From Viola odorata (taxonomy: Eukaryota > Streptophyta > Magnoliopsida > Malpighiales > Violaceae), in the NCBI GenBank assembly GCA_963691705.1, contig OY829540.1:67876367-67940366 (forward strand): a stretch of 64,000 bases of DNA, written 5' to 3'. A model generated the notes under the pieces. The model had not been told where the DNA came from. It made no database searches and saw nothing but the letters and a program-made list of their open reading frames with translations. The position numbers were made by a program, and so were the translations under genes. Shown in pieces: positions 1-11,825 of this stretch. Position 1 is the first letter of the stretch. Each line of letters opens with the position of its first letter.

Positions 1-48
1 TGCGGAGATGTAAGTGTAGATTTAGATGTTGATGAGCTTTATGTTTAG
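1..48 (+). CDS. possible C-terminal tail of a gene entering from the left
   Basis: The window opens in a frame that reads 15 residues (CGDVSVDLDVDELYV) and stops at TAG, positions 46-48. The acidic tail could be the end of a coding exon, but 15 codons is too little to recognise a family and chance cannot be excluded. What follows looks like 3' untranslated sequence. Low confidence. Confidence 0.25.
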   Translation, partial: CGDVSVDLDVDELYV

Positions 49-560
49 GTTGGCATATTGCTGCATTGTTGTAAGTAACTGTTCTTTTATATGGGAAAGA
101 TTCCTATGAAAGAGTGTTTAGGTCCTTTTGGGCATTGTAAAATTTCCTTGTTCTGAAGGTGCTCATTGCAGTAAAGGTGAAAGTTACAAATACTAGATCA
201 TGTCCAAATAGTAAGTGTTCCATCGAAACAAACATTTAACTACGAGCGATTAAACACTCTCACTCCTTAAACATGAGGTCATTTGTTCAATCTCGCTATA
301 TGAAAGCACTTAACTTGTTGTAAGACGATTTGAACTGAACAAGATTAGTTCAGGTACAGTGACTCGATTATTTAAACAGACAACACTCTTATTTAAACTA
401 CCACTCCCTGGTTTTGTTCTGCTTAATGATGACAACGAGTTAAACAGAGGAAAAACATAGGAACACCAAAATACAGAGTGTGTTTGTAATGCTGGACTAT
501 TGCTAGTAATAATTCTGTTGAATTTCCAGAAAAATACCTAATTGTCCCTATCTGATCGCC
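49..560. other. intergenic, no gene seen
   Basis: AT-rich sequence without a convincing open frame or repeat. The right part abuts the C-terminal end of the minus-strand RING-H2 pseudogene, so it would have been its 3' flank. Confidence 0.5.
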
Positions 561-570
561 AATCTACAGT

Positions 571-1393
571 TCATACCTCTGATAGCCAACGAAACATCTC
601 TGTTATCTGCTCTCCCGCGGAATGCGGCTCGTCATCGGTGATGTGCATCTCATACCAGCGACTGAACCTACTGGAAAACCGAAACGACATTGAGCGGGAC
701 GAAAGAAAAGCACAGATTAACCGCAGCCAACTCCTCTCAGCGGCAAACTCTGCCGCTAAGCTCGCCTGCGCCGCTGGAGATTCATCCTTTTCGGGAACAC
801 TCATCCTCCGTGCTCGGTGTGATCTCCGATTCTTCATCCACAACATACCCAAACGAGCCACGGAGAAGTAGGAGGAGCTTCGCGGCAGCTCGGCTGAAAC
901 GGCGGAATCAGGCCCTGTCTTATGGATCCGATCTCCAGTCGGAAACTCTCTGCCAATCGACCGCCGCCGGATCTAGATAATGCCTTTACGATATCGTAAT
1001 CGGAAGCCTAAATCGGAGATCTCCAGAGCGGACAGGTCTGATTGAATTGAAGCCACGTGTTGATACAATGGGCATGGAACGCGTGGCATCAGAGAGGTAG
1101 GAGGCGGAGGAGATCCGGCAGCTTGAACTTGGAGAGGCAAACGTCGCAGGCGACGGCGGAGGAGGAGCCGCGTTGATGGAGCTGAATTTGAAGAGAGGGA
1201 GATAATTGAGCAGAGAACTGCAGCGTCTCATTGAGATTGTGGGGGATGTGGAGGCGGTGGCGGTGCTCGTGGTTGGGGCTGACGTGGTGGTGGTCGAGGA
1301 TTGGTTACGGAGGCGGTTGAGGAGGCGGAGGAGGAGGAGGGAGAGGGAGAGGGAGGCGAGGAGAGTGATCAAAACTATTAGGAACTTGCTCAT
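571..1393 (-). pseudogene. decayed ATL-type RING-H2 E3 ubiquitin ligase
   Basis: Read on the minus strand from 1393 there is a hydrophobic leader ([20 protein letters not shown]), a Thr/Ser-rich linker and an SLLNYLPLFKFSSIN segment typical of ATL proteins just before the RING. A frame change near 1168-1172 is then needed to read the RING-H2 finger: CDVCLSKFKLPDLLRLLPL, a TGA stop at 1089-1091 where a RING-H2 cysteine is expected, then CHAFHAHCINTWLQFNQTCP. The last zinc-binding Cys is Trp (PLWRSP) and a TAG follows at once. Further down, in shifting frames, ATL C-terminal blocks remain: GSFGYVVDEESEITPSTE, then ASLAAEFAAERSWL, SMSFRFSSRF and EQITEMFRWLSEV. The arrangement resembles ATL4-type ligases (family knowledge). 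At least two frameshifts, two stops and lost zinc ligands mean it cannot make a functional ligase. Confidence 0.8.
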
Positions 1394-1399
1394 TTGACT

Positions 1400-2418
1400 T
1401 GAAGGAGACGAAACTGTTTCATTCTCTGAGATTATAAGAAGAATTTTTGTTTTCCAATTTTAAACCAGAGAAATAATTTGAACATCAAATTCGAAAGGAG
1501 ACGGAGACGAAGATGAAGGTGTATCAAACCGTAGTACCCAATATAACCTCATGGAGTACGTCGTTTTGGAATGAACAAAGGGTTATTATTGTCTTTCCAT
1601 ATTATATTGAGTGGGTTTGTTTCCGATCTTTGGAGGGAAAATGGAATGGGAGTTGATTGTACTTTGGCAGGCGACATGTCACACGCATGCGATGGGCTGG
1701 GCTTGAACTGTTTTAGCCTGGTAAGATTGGCCCAAAACTAGCTATGGCCTTTTAAATTATTTTTATATTATCTATAAAAATCCTAAAAAGGAAAAGAAAT
1801 TAAATATGTTACAAATATTATAAGAATATATGAGAAACAAATGAGAAAATATATATTAATTTATATAATAAATATTATATATTTAGATAGGGGTTTGAAG
1901 GAAAAGGTTAGTCACTTAGAAATGATTTGATCAACGTTACTAATTATACATAAAAGGAATGCGTGTATTCTTTTGTTTTAACCCTCATATAGAGTTTTAA
2001 TAATATTATAATTTAAAAAAATTTAAATCTTAAAGTCATTAAAATATTATCTGATTATTAAAAATCTCATTTATATATACAAATGCTTGTATCTTTTATT
2101 AGCCTAAATCTCAAAATTGACTTGCCACCAGTAAGAAGCTGACATGTGGGATACATAATGACAAGTGTCACATCTATATCTATTTCTGTTCATGCTGACT
2201 GGACTGTAGAGATCCACTTTGTTTTCAAAATGAACCGTCAGTCCAGGTCGGGAACCTTCAATCAAAAACCATTCCCATCCACAAAAGTTAGTGCCCTTTT
2301 GTACCTATACCACAAGCCACACCAGTACATCACTTCCCCTAACTGGCCACAAAGTATGACACGTCATTCATGATATAAAGTCCCAAACAAAGGCCCACTC
2401 GCAAGTTGCCACATTTTT
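1400..2418. other. intergenic, AT-rich
   Basis: Upstream flank of the RING-H2 pseudogene, then AT-rich sequence. No supported gene; a 75-codon frame at 2146-2373 has no recognisable domain and lies just outside a MITE. Confidence 0.5.
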
Positions 2419-2430
2419 ACTTCTTCTTTT

Positions 2431-2782
2431 TTGCCTATTTTAGTCCTTACTGTTTGTACAAAATTTTGAAATTAGTCCCTATGTTTATTTTTGGTCCAAA
2501 TCAGTCATTACGTTTGCGTGATTAGTCAAAATTAGTCAAATTCACTTAATTAAATAGGTCTTTAATTTCTAAAAATTAAAGAAAATATTTTTATTAAGAC
2601 ATGGAGAAGGGAGGAAAGAAGGCAGTAATTCGGATATTACGTAATAAAAACATTTTTTAGAATTTTCGGAAATTAAAAATCTATTAAATTAAGTAAATTG
2701 GACTAATTTTAACCAATTATGCAAATATAAGGACCGATTTTGATAAAAGGTAAACATAGGGATTAAAATGAATATAGCTTCT
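2431..2782. mobile_element. Mutator-like MITE with long inverted repeats
   Basis: About 350 bp flanked by an identical 12-base direct repeat, ACTTCTTCTTTT, at 2419-2430 and 2783-2794. The left end contains ATTTTAGTCCTTACTG and the reverse complement of the right end ATTTTAATCCCTATG; similarity continues inward for more than 100 bases (AATTAGTCCCTATGTTT against AATCGGTCCTTATATTT, then TTAGTCAAATTCACTTAATT against TTAGTCCAATTTACTTAATT). There is no coding capacity. Long TIRs with a 9-12 bp flanking repeat fit a non-autonomous MULE. It lies about 190 bp upstream of the DUF179 start codon, within its promoter region. Confidence 0.7.
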
Positions 2783-2846
2783 ACTTCTTCTTTTGGACGT
2801 GTGTGTAGCCCATATCCATATCCTAGCGCCCATACCGGAAATACCT

Positions 2847-2856
2847 AATATATATT
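2847..2856 (+). promoter_or_regulatory. probable TATA box of the DUF179 gene
   Basis: TAATATATATTC lies about 115 bases upstream of the ATG at 2969, followed by a C/T-rich stretch (CTATTCCTCTCTCG) typical of plant transcription start regions. Position and composition only. Confidence 0.45.
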
Positions 2857-2968
2857 CATTCCAATCTTTTGTTATCCATTACACTAGTGACTAGCTATTC
2901 CTCTCTCGTTTTGTTGCAAAAGAAAAAAAGCAGCAAAAAAAACTCAGAAAAAAAAGAAAAAGAAAACA

Positions 2969-4303
2969 ATGGAAGCAAGCTTCCTATCCTCAAACACATT
3001 TACAAAAACATTAGAGCTTGTGCCTTCAATCAAATCATCTAGAGTCTTCCCCTACCCCAAGAGAAGTTCTAATCAGTTCCACTGCAGAAGAACAAGAACT
3101 ACACTTCCGCCTTCTCATATAACGCGTAAGTAGCATCTTTCTATTTTTAATTGATAGTTTTTTCGGGATGTTATCTTAATTGAAACTAATTAGGTTCAAG
3201 TATTGTCAAATTCGGAAAGAAATAACTCTTTTCATGTGATTTGCTTCATTTTCACGACTAGAATTGAGTCAGGGTGGTTTTTAATTGTTAGTTAGTACTG
3301 TATACGTGTATCTTTAACAAATGCTTAGTTAGTTGGAGTAATCCAATAACATTAATCACCGTTATAATACAAATTAATTACTTTGATCCTCAAAATAATT
3401 ATATGCTCAAAATATTTTACCCTCGAATAAAATTAATTTATAACCAGTATTCATTTCGAAATTGGTCTTTAACGGAATCCAAGTTTAATTATAGTTTTAT
3501 TGAAAACATTATATTATAATTTTTTATGATGTTTAGGCTGCAGTTTGTCGTCATCATCAAATGATGAAAGTCAGCCTCATCTGGATGCTGATTGGCGGGC
3601 ATTTAGAGCGAGACTCGTCACAAATCAGCAGCAGGCCCTTAGGCCCAATGAGCCTTCATCAACAGTATTTGATATTGACACTGTAGTGGATCCACCTCCA
3701 CAAATCACACTCCGGGACAAATGGGCCCATACCATCCACGAGCCCGAAAAGGGTTGCCTGCTAATCGCTACCGAGAAACTCGACGGGGTCCACATTTTTG
3801 AACGGACCGTCGTTCTTCTCTTGTCCAATGGGCCTGTAGGCCCATATGGTATCATACTGAATCGGCCATCGCTAATGTCCATCAAGGAGATGAGATCCAC
3901 GGCGTTGGATGTTTCCGAGACGTTCTCAGACCGGCCATTGTTCTTTGGTGGGCCCTTAGAGGAAGGGTTGTTTTTGATAAACCCTAAAAGGGGTTATGAC
4001 AATGATAGGGTGGGGAAGAGTGGTGTTTTTGAGGAAGTGATGAAGGGATTGTATTATGGGACTAAAGAGAGTGTAGGGTGTGCAGCTGAAATGGTGAAGA
4101 GGAATGTGATTGGGCTTGGAGATTTTAGGTTCTTTGATGGGTATTGTGGTTGGGAAAAAGAACAATTGAAAGAAGAAATAAACAATGGTTATTGGACCGT
4201 GGCAGCTTGTAGCCGAGGTGTTATTGAGCTGGACAGTGGTAGTACCACTATTGGGTTTTGGGAGGAGGTTTTGGGCCTATTGGGCCCAAAAAAGGTTTGG
4301 TGA
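2969..4303 (+). CDS. DUF179 / AlgH-like (UPF0301) protein, probably plastid
   Basis: Two exons, 2969-3125 and 3537-4303, phase 1 junction, 307 residues. Exon 1 encodes MEASFLSSNTFTKTLELVPS and a Ser/Arg-rich stretch that looks like a chloroplast transit peptide. The body matches the DUF179 fold: GCLLIATEKLDGVHIFERTV, then the hallmark LLLSNGPVGPYGIILNRPS, the RPLFFGGPLEEGLFLINP block, and the C-terminal DFRFFDGYCGWEKEQLKEE and GYWTVAACS. In bacteria the family is AlgH/YqgE, of uncertain biochemistry; plant members are plastid proteins of unknown function. The start is chosen because the downstream exon has no good ATG and the spliced frame supplies a leader. The gene ends just before an AT-rich 3' flank. 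Confidence 0.88.
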
Positions 4304-5880
4304 AAATTTAAAAGTATTAAAATATCTTTAGGTCAGCTAAAATGTGTTAAGAACTTTTTAAGACTACAATTTCCTTGTAGGGTATGCTTTAAGGCATATT
4401 AATGTAAAGCTTTGTTGTTTAACTTTAAATTAGTTACGGCTAGTTTCTGTAAAGTAAGGATGGTTAAGTTATTACGTTTGAATTTATAATTAAATTGTTA
4501 TTATTCTGCTCATAAAAAACTGGATTATGATTCACGGAAAATAATTTAATTATGTAAGAAAAGAATAAGAAAATATTACCCAAAAAAATTGATTTAAAAA
4601 AAGAAAGATATACAAGGTAAAGATTGAGAGTTACAACTTACGGGTGAAAGACATGTAAGTGGAATATAAAATTAAAATTTCCATAAACATCAATGATATC
4701 TTAACTTATAAAACATCAAATGGTATAGTATCTTGATATAACTCCTATAGCGTTTGTTTGAATATATAAGATAAAGAAGTATATATACGAAACAATAAAA
4801 AAAATGTTCGGAGAGAAAGACTGAGATAAAAGAGATAATATACGGTTTTTAATTAGTTTATGTACTAACCTCTCAAAACTCCATCCGAATTCCGTCCGAT
4901 GTAGATCAGATTGGATTAGATCGGATGTGTTAATTCAGACCGGATCTCAGATCCATGCTTACCTCTAATGGCTGCAACCTGCCAAGATTTATCTTAATCC
5001 ATGCTTACCTCTAATGGCTTTTAATTATAAAATCGGCTTGTGATTCTATAAAATTTATTTTTCTAAGATTGATTTTGGTTTATCATAATGACATTATGTT
5101 GCTTGTAAATTTTTTCTGAGCTAATCGATAAGGTCATTTTGATAGTGTTAAGAGAAAATAAAATGATTAGAATTTGTAAATAATGGCTAGAATCAATTAT
5201 GAAAGAATTTAAAGGACAATTAAATATATGAAGACAAAAAAGCACAATGCCGCATGTTGCCACTGGCCACACGTACATTTTGTAGGAAGCATCTGCACGC
5301 GCCAGCTGTGCAAGTGACGGTCACACTCACATCTGTGGAAAGATCCCATTTTTGGAAACTAGTGTGGTTTTTGGTGTTTTGAATTTTATTACATTTTTGA
5401 ATATTCTTTTCCAGTACCTACTTAATTAGAGTGCAGATTAAAACAGATGAAAAATTAATTAATTTCTATTATTTTCATTTGAATTAGACGATTAGGCACG
5501 AAAACAATACTTAATATAAAGATTAATTTTTTTATTATCAATTAATTTTGTCTTAATTATAAGAATTAACTATTATTGATATTATTAAGAATACCCAAAA
5601 AGCATGGAAAGGATCGGAAGGTGGAGAGAATCTAGAAAATGTGGAAAAACCAAAAAAGATAACAAAACATGTTCCCATATCTTCTTTCACTTTCCTATGA
5701 CAATAAAAGTCTTTAGAATATTAAAAATAATAACTAGTAATAATTAATAATAATAAGAAAAGAAAAAGAAAGTGGAAGAAAGATTGGTGAAGCAAAATAA
5801 GGCATGGCAGATTAAGGGGAGACTGACCACCAGACCACAAGTTGACAAAAATTGAAGTCATTGGTTTTTTCTTTCAGAGC
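4304..5880. other. intergenic, AT-rich, short direct repeat
   Basis: No gene seen. A 21-base unit, CCATGCTTACCTCTAATGGCT, occurs twice, at about 4952 and 4999. The right end (about 5860-5940) is probably a 5' untranslated exon of the DUF863 gene, with a donor-like AAG/GTAGG near 5930. Confidence 0.5.
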
Positions 5881-6915
5881 AGGAGAGGAGACTTTTTTGC
5901 GTTGGTGAAAGATCTGTTAACTGGGATTAAGGTAGGATCTTGCCCAGTTCTTGATATCAGATACTCCCATAAGATCTATGCTTCTCTGTTTTATTCATTT
6001 TTTATCTGGGGTTGATTGAATTTATTATTATTTGTCATCGGCAGTGGGATTTTAATGGAATTGTCAGCTGTAATTCAGTTTCTAGACAGCAATTAGAGGA
6101 AAGTTTTGATTTTTGATATGGGTTGCTTGAGGATGCTGCAATAAAAGGTGATTCTGTTCTTCTTCTTTTCCTTTTTCTTAAAAATATAATTTTTATGTGG
6201 CTGATTATGATGTTAATTCACATGGGTATTTGATCTGAATCATGTGCTGTTTTTGGATTGTTTTGCTGTATTTTTTTGTTTGATTATGCAATTTATCTGC
6301 CTCTCTTTTCTTCATTCTTTTAGTTTGCTGCTTGTCATCCTTGCATTTGTCTGAGTGGAGAAAATATCTTTGATTATGATATATGAGTTCTGGGCATTCC
6401 ATTTACTTGCTGTATTTCTGGAAAGTTTAACTAGTTATAGTGATTTATGCGAAGACCTAGTACGACCTTCACCTGACTGATGTATAAGTCGCATGATGTT
6501 CTTCCCCGATTGTTAGTTTAGATTACATGAATGTTGTCGTTATGTAAGACGACATCAGGTTTCATGCTAAGAAACTGAAGTGTTCTTTTTTTGGATATAT
6601 CATACATGCACGTATTTAGCTATCGTGACATCTGGATTACGCGGAGGGAATTCATTCGTTCCTTTCTTTGGATGCAGAACTTGCTTGATAGTACGAATGG
6701 GAGCATTCAACAATGTAACTGATAAAGTATCCATTTAGCTTCAGATATCTATGGTTCTAATAACCGAACTCCCTCAATGTTATTTAAGTCTATATGTAGG
6801 TTCTATTTTAGTGCCATTCAGACTAGATTATATGATGTAGAAGTGTTCTTAGCCAATTCCAAGTACGTCTTGACTAGGTTGACTCTTAAGTGTGTTTATG
6901 TGTTATTTTCCAGGA

Positions 6916-9900
6916 ATGGGAACTAGAGTGCAGTACAAAATGAATCTGCCAGGATATTATTCTGTTACAGATCTATATGATGGCACTGCCAATGATATCT
7001 GGCCTTCACATCATGAAAACAAATCGTTTGGGCACTACTATGGGATATTCTCCTCGAGGCCAGCAGCTGATGAGTATATAGGACATGACAGAGAGAAATT
7101 GAGGGAAACCATTTTGAGGCATGAAACGGTATTCAGGCACCAGGTATGTTCTATTTCATCTGAAGTCTGCATATAAATGGTTGGTACTTAAGCATGGCTT
7201 TCTTTTTTCTAGTATTATATTTACTTCTAAAAATGATTAAGCAGCTTCATGAACTGCATCGTTTGCACCAAAAACAAGCAAACATGATGAATGAAGTCAG
7301 AGGCAAAGAACCATACAAACAGCCGAACCCCATGGTCACATCACCATCATGTTTTTATGCCTTCCCCCCGGATGACAGCAAAAGGGGATGGTGTGACTCA
7401 AGTCAACCTTTGCTGGGTGCTGATAGCGTCCCATCACATCACAAATCGATGAATGTTGATATCGTGAGATCCAGTTATGGTTCTACCCACAATGCATCAA
7501 AGTTTAAGGACCATGAATCTCTTGAATCAAAACGTCACAAGGTTCAGAGGAGATTGTTTGACCTTGAACTACCAGCTGACAACTACGTAAGTGATGATGA
7601 AGAACAAAAAGCAGCAGTTGGAGGGTCGGAGAAGGAAACTTATCCTCCTAACCACAGTTTTCAGGTTCCTTGCGAGAGAAATGGCAACTTATTCACCCAA
7701 TGTGGGATGTACTCCAGTGATGCTTTAAGTTCCAACATGTTACTTCAGAGGAAAACCTATGGTTTTACCGATCTGAATGAACCCATCCATGTTGAGGAGG
7801 CATCTAGTTCAGCTTCTGTAGACATTCTAGGGGATGTTACATGTTATAAAGAGGAGATAGGAAGGCGGGAGTCTGCTAATTCATGCTCAGGCCTGCAATT
7901 TAAGGGCAAGGAAATTTCTCATAGCCCTTATCAAGAAAACTATAAGGGTGTTGGCCAATGCAATCGACATTTGGAAAGAGAAAGGGGACAAAGAGAATGC
8001 TTGCCCTATGCTTTTAGTTCCGGTAAGCACTTACTCAGAAATATTGTTTAGATTTGAGTTTCCCTCTGTTGCTATCCGTCTTCAAAGTTCTATTTCTTAG
8101 ATGGAGAGATTTATCGATTGCCAACAGTTAATTCATAAATGCATATATACTACATAAAAAAATATTTGCTTGGCTTAATCATGTCAGTGTCCGAACTATC
8201 TCTGGAAGGATTTTATTCAGCTAAAATGATGGTTTTATTTACCTCCCTTGCAGGACAATCTATAAGCAACAAAAGTTCTCTTGGAAGTTTTCATAGTGAA
8301 TATTTACCTATGGGAGCTGAATCATCACAAGCTGGATACAAGGAAGTCCACAAACGTGATCGAAATAAAACAGGAAAATCAGCTAAGAATTTTTTTGGTG
8401 TAGAAATCTTTGAAAGGAAGCCTGATATATCTGCTATGACTTCAGATTCACTTCTACATCCACTTCAGCGTCAGTCTCTTGGCCAAGCATCCTCCATTCT
8501 GCGGAAGAACCTTCCATCTAATACCGTTCTACAGTTAAATGAGCATCCAGGAACATCAATTTGCGGCTCGGAAGTTACTCGGGATTGGTCGCGTTGTGAT
8601 GGCCATGTAACACTTGTTCCAAATTCAGGAGCTGAAGTCTTGTACAATGATTCCCTTTGCTATGTTTCTCAGGTGGAGTCCAAGGAGTCACGTAATGGTC
8701 AGTCGTTAGTTGGCTTTGGTTGCCTGGATGGGAACAGTAACAATAATTCTGCTCCTGATCGGGTGACTCAACATATTACCACAAATAACCTCGGTAGCAG
8801 AAGCTGGTTGGTTGACCTAAACTGTGCAGAAGTGAATGTGAATTCTGTACCTGCTAAATGTCACCGGAAGGATGGGAACAGTAACAACAATTCTGCTCCT
8901 GATCAGGCGACTCAATGTATTACCACAAATAACCTTGGTAGCAGAAGCTGGTTGGTTGACCTAAACTGTACAGAAGTGAATGTGAATTCTGTACCTGCTA
9001 AATGTCACCGGATGGATATAGCTCCAGATTCCAGTCTTGCTTGCAATGATGGTCCGAGGAGTGGAAGATCCTTCAGTGTAAGGAATAGTCCTTGTGTGGA
9101 TATGGATTCCTGGAAAAATCATTCTCAGCAGCTTGTCAGCAAAGCTGAAATGATGAAGGTTCCTTCTGTAGGCTTTATGCAGGATTCCCTGTCAGTGACC
9201 AATGTTGAAGATGTTGAAGACAGGAAAACAGAAGGATTTGACAGTTCACGCAGTAGGAGGATTTTCGGGGTTCCAATTTTTCAAAATATGTCCAATGCTA
9301 TTCCTTCTGGAAACTCTGCCCCAAAGCCATGTTCGGAAATCAGTGGTGTTAACTCCATTAAGGTCGATATGCTTCTTACTGATCTAAATCAAGATCCTTT
9401 GCCATCTGAATCCGGAGACACACTAGGCACGAAAAGTCTGAAAACCGAAAAGGGATCAGTTGATACTAGTGATAATTTGGGGAACCATATTGACCTGAAC
9501 GTGAGCTTGACAGAAGAGGAGATTCAAGTGACACATTCCCCCCCCAGAAACACTGTTAAGATTGCTGTTGAGATAGATTTGGAGGCACCAGCAGTTTTTG
9601 AGCCAGAAACAGATGTTACTTCTGGTGATGAATTTTTTGGAAGAAAATTTAAAGAACCGTCACTGACAGTAAATGATGAGTCCCGGAAAGTCTTCTCTGA
9701 AGGCGCTATGATGGTTGCAGCTGAGGCCTTAGTTACCATTTCCTCATCTAATACCATTGATTCACAAGATGATGCCACCTGCAATGAATTGGAAGCTTCA
9801 GCACATGATTCTCTTCAGTGGTTTGCTGAGAAGATATCATCGTACACGTGTTACATTGAGAATGATGCTTTGTCTGTTTGTGTTGCGAAAAACAGTTCTG

Positions 9901-10427
9901 ATTGTGAAGATTCTGCTCCTGATGAGATTGATTTCTTCGAGTATATGACCTTAAATTTGGCTGAGACCAAGGTGGAAGTGAGTGATTACAAACCCATGGT
10001 CTTGGAAAACACAAATGATGATATCCAACCGCCAAGACGTCCTCAGCGGGGTCGGGCGAGGAAGCGAAAAGACTTCCAGAGGGACGTGCTTCCCAGCATC
10101 GTCTCCCTGTGCAAGAATGATGTTACCGAGGATCTCCAGATGCTTGAAGGGCTGGTTAGAGCAAGTGGTGGCACTTGGCAGTATAGTTTGTCAGAGAGAA
10201 ACTCTCCCAAGAATAGAGGAAGGGGGAGAAAGCGTGCAGCAGCGAAGTCTGCAGCTACCTCTCCTACATTAACTTCATTCAGCCCACCACCGCCATCGCA
10301 GCAGCAGCCTAATTGCATTGAACCGGGACTTGAAGAGACTAGACTAGAAGTAGCAGGGTGGGGAAAGAGAACGAGGCGTCCATCGCGTCATAAATATCTG
10401 GCCGATCAACCAGTTATGGTACAATAA
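6916..10427 (+). CDS. large nuclear DUF863 family protein
   Basis: Coding exons 6916-7143, 7245-8022 and 8254-10427 give 1059 residues with consistent phases; further non-coding exons probably lie between 5860 and 6915. The start MGTRVQYKMNLPGYYSVTDL is the characteristic DUF863 opening, followed by HETVFRHQ/LHELHRLHQKQ across the first intron. Other family blocks are NFFGVEIFERKPD, FTDLNEPI, WLVDLN, RIFGVPIF, TDLNQDPL and a C-terminal basic region, RRPQRGRARKRKDFQRDVLP, then EDLQMLEGLVRASGGTWQ and RGRGRKRAAAK, which look like nuclear localisation or DNA-contact patches. DUF863 proteins are plant-specific and of unknown function. Repeated DLN motifs (DLNEPI fits the DLNxxP form) resemble EAR repressor motifs, suggesting but not proving a transcriptional co-repressor role. 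A 144-bp in-frame duplication lies in exon 3. Confidence 0.9.
8727..9014 (+). repeat. 144-bp in-frame tandem duplication in the DUF863 coding exon
   Basis: Units 8727-8870 and 8871-9014 are nearly identical and each encodes 48 residues starting DGNSNNNSAPD and containing GSRSWLVDLNC and NVNSVPAKCHR. About a dozen base differences separate them. It duplicates the WLVDLN block, adding one DLN-type motif. Confidence 0.92.
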
Positions 10428-10905
10428 ATAGGAGAGGAATAAGTTCATGTGGTGCTTTTCTGTTTTTGCTTCTAGTTACCCAATAAGTGACAAGTCCTTA
10501 CATTACATAGATTGAAGAACATGATTTGGTAGTTGGGAACCTTGCATTTTCCCAATTTCAGGTGTTAGTGTGTATAGTATATCTTTTCTTCTTTCACCTT
10601 TCATTCTTGTCCTAATGTGACATGGATTATTTTTACTCTACATAAAGTATGCTCTCTTGCAATTACCGGTGTCTGACTAAAAAATGGTTAGCGTGAGTGG
10701 TTTAAATTCTCATTCCTTAAAAAATAACACTTTTATTGTTACATTATTTTAAGTATGTTGAGATAAATAAAGATAATTTTGCCTATTTATTTACCTATGT
10801 AAATACTTTTGCAATTTAACCGTTAGGACACCTACACAATCTAGATTATAAAACTAAATTATAAATTGTAGTACATTTTACTAAAAAATAAAATAAGAAG
10901 GACAA
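10428..10905. other. 3' flank of the DUF863 gene
   Basis: Probable 3' untranslated region followed by AT-rich sequence. No gene seen. The left breakpoint of the oxidoreductase duplication lies at about 10905. Confidence 0.5.
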
Positions 10906-10911
10906 GTTGAA

Positions 10912-11825
10912 TTTTGTTCAAGGTATCTTCTTTCTCAAATAAGCCACCAATAATTTTTCTTTTAAGATTTTACCACCAAAGGTTTTTTTTCATCAAATAT
11001 ACACCACTTTTTTCATCTAAAATATTTTAGACTTTAATATAAATTATCCTTATCCCAACTATCTTAGGAGTATCATTTATAATCGATATAAAATACTCTA
11101 TTTTATTATTTTATTAACTATTTTTTATCTATGTTATCTGACTTTAGTGAAATATGTGGAAGTTTTGATAAAAAATACTTAATGTAAATATAAAATAATA
11201 AAAAAGAATTATTTTGATCAATAAGTAATAAAATAGTTTAAATGCAGGTGAGGTTGTAGTTCAACCAGTTAGTGTATGTTATTTTTATAATGTAAATTAT
11301 TGGTTCGATCTTTAGTATTGTAATGATTATTAATATTATAATTATTTTTTAAAATAAAATAGTTGAGACAAAAATATATAGTTGATAACTTGATATTAAA
11401 GCCTAAAGTTATAGAGAAAAAAGTTTAGGACCGAAATATTGATGAGAAAGATGAAGAAAAAATGATAGTTGGTTTTATATTTGATGAATAAAAAAAAAAT
11501 AGTACATATGTAATTCAAGTGGTTAATACATGCTATTTTTAAAATTATGAGTTCGATTTTTAATATTATAATAATAATTAATACTCCTTCCGGACCGCAA
11601 TAATCGTCATTTTTCTACTGGATGTTACTATACACTTTATTTGACTTTTTAGTATTTATTTTACTAAATATTACTGTTTTATGAAGTCAATTAATATAGT
11701 CCAGAGGCCAGAGAGAGTACTGATATAACGAATTTTTTTAAAAAGAATTTTGGTGGCAAATTCGTAAAGAAGAATTTATCGGTGGCATATTTGAAAGTTA
11801 AAATACTTTGATAGTTAAACTTCTA
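10912..11825. mobile_element. non-autonomous element with inverted ends (unit 1 copy)
   Basis: The left end has CTCAAATAAGCCACCAATAA and then TTTTACCACCAAAGG; the right end, reverse-complemented, has CTTTCAAATATGCCACCGAT and TTTGCCACCAAAATTC in the same order. This gives a roughly 900-bp AT-rich element with imperfect 70-base inverted termini immediately upstream of the oxidoreductase. The interior holds two diverged copies of a segment with tRNA-like wording (GTTCAACCAGTTAGTG and GGTTCGATC). The same element occurs in unit 2 at 15212-16008. Confidence 0.55.
11584..11717. mobile_element. Stowaway-like MITE
   Basis: A 134-bp insert flanked by TA at 11582-11583 and 11718-11719. It starts CTCCTTCCGGACCGCAATAA and ends CCAGAGAGAG, close to the Stowaway terminal consensus. 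The paralogous position in unit 2 (about 15900) has only the surrounding AT-rich sequence. Confidence 0.75.

Noticed and set aside
9524..10318. Multiple open frames overlapping the end of the DUF863 exon
   Set aside because: They are in other frames of a long coding exon with clear family motifs.
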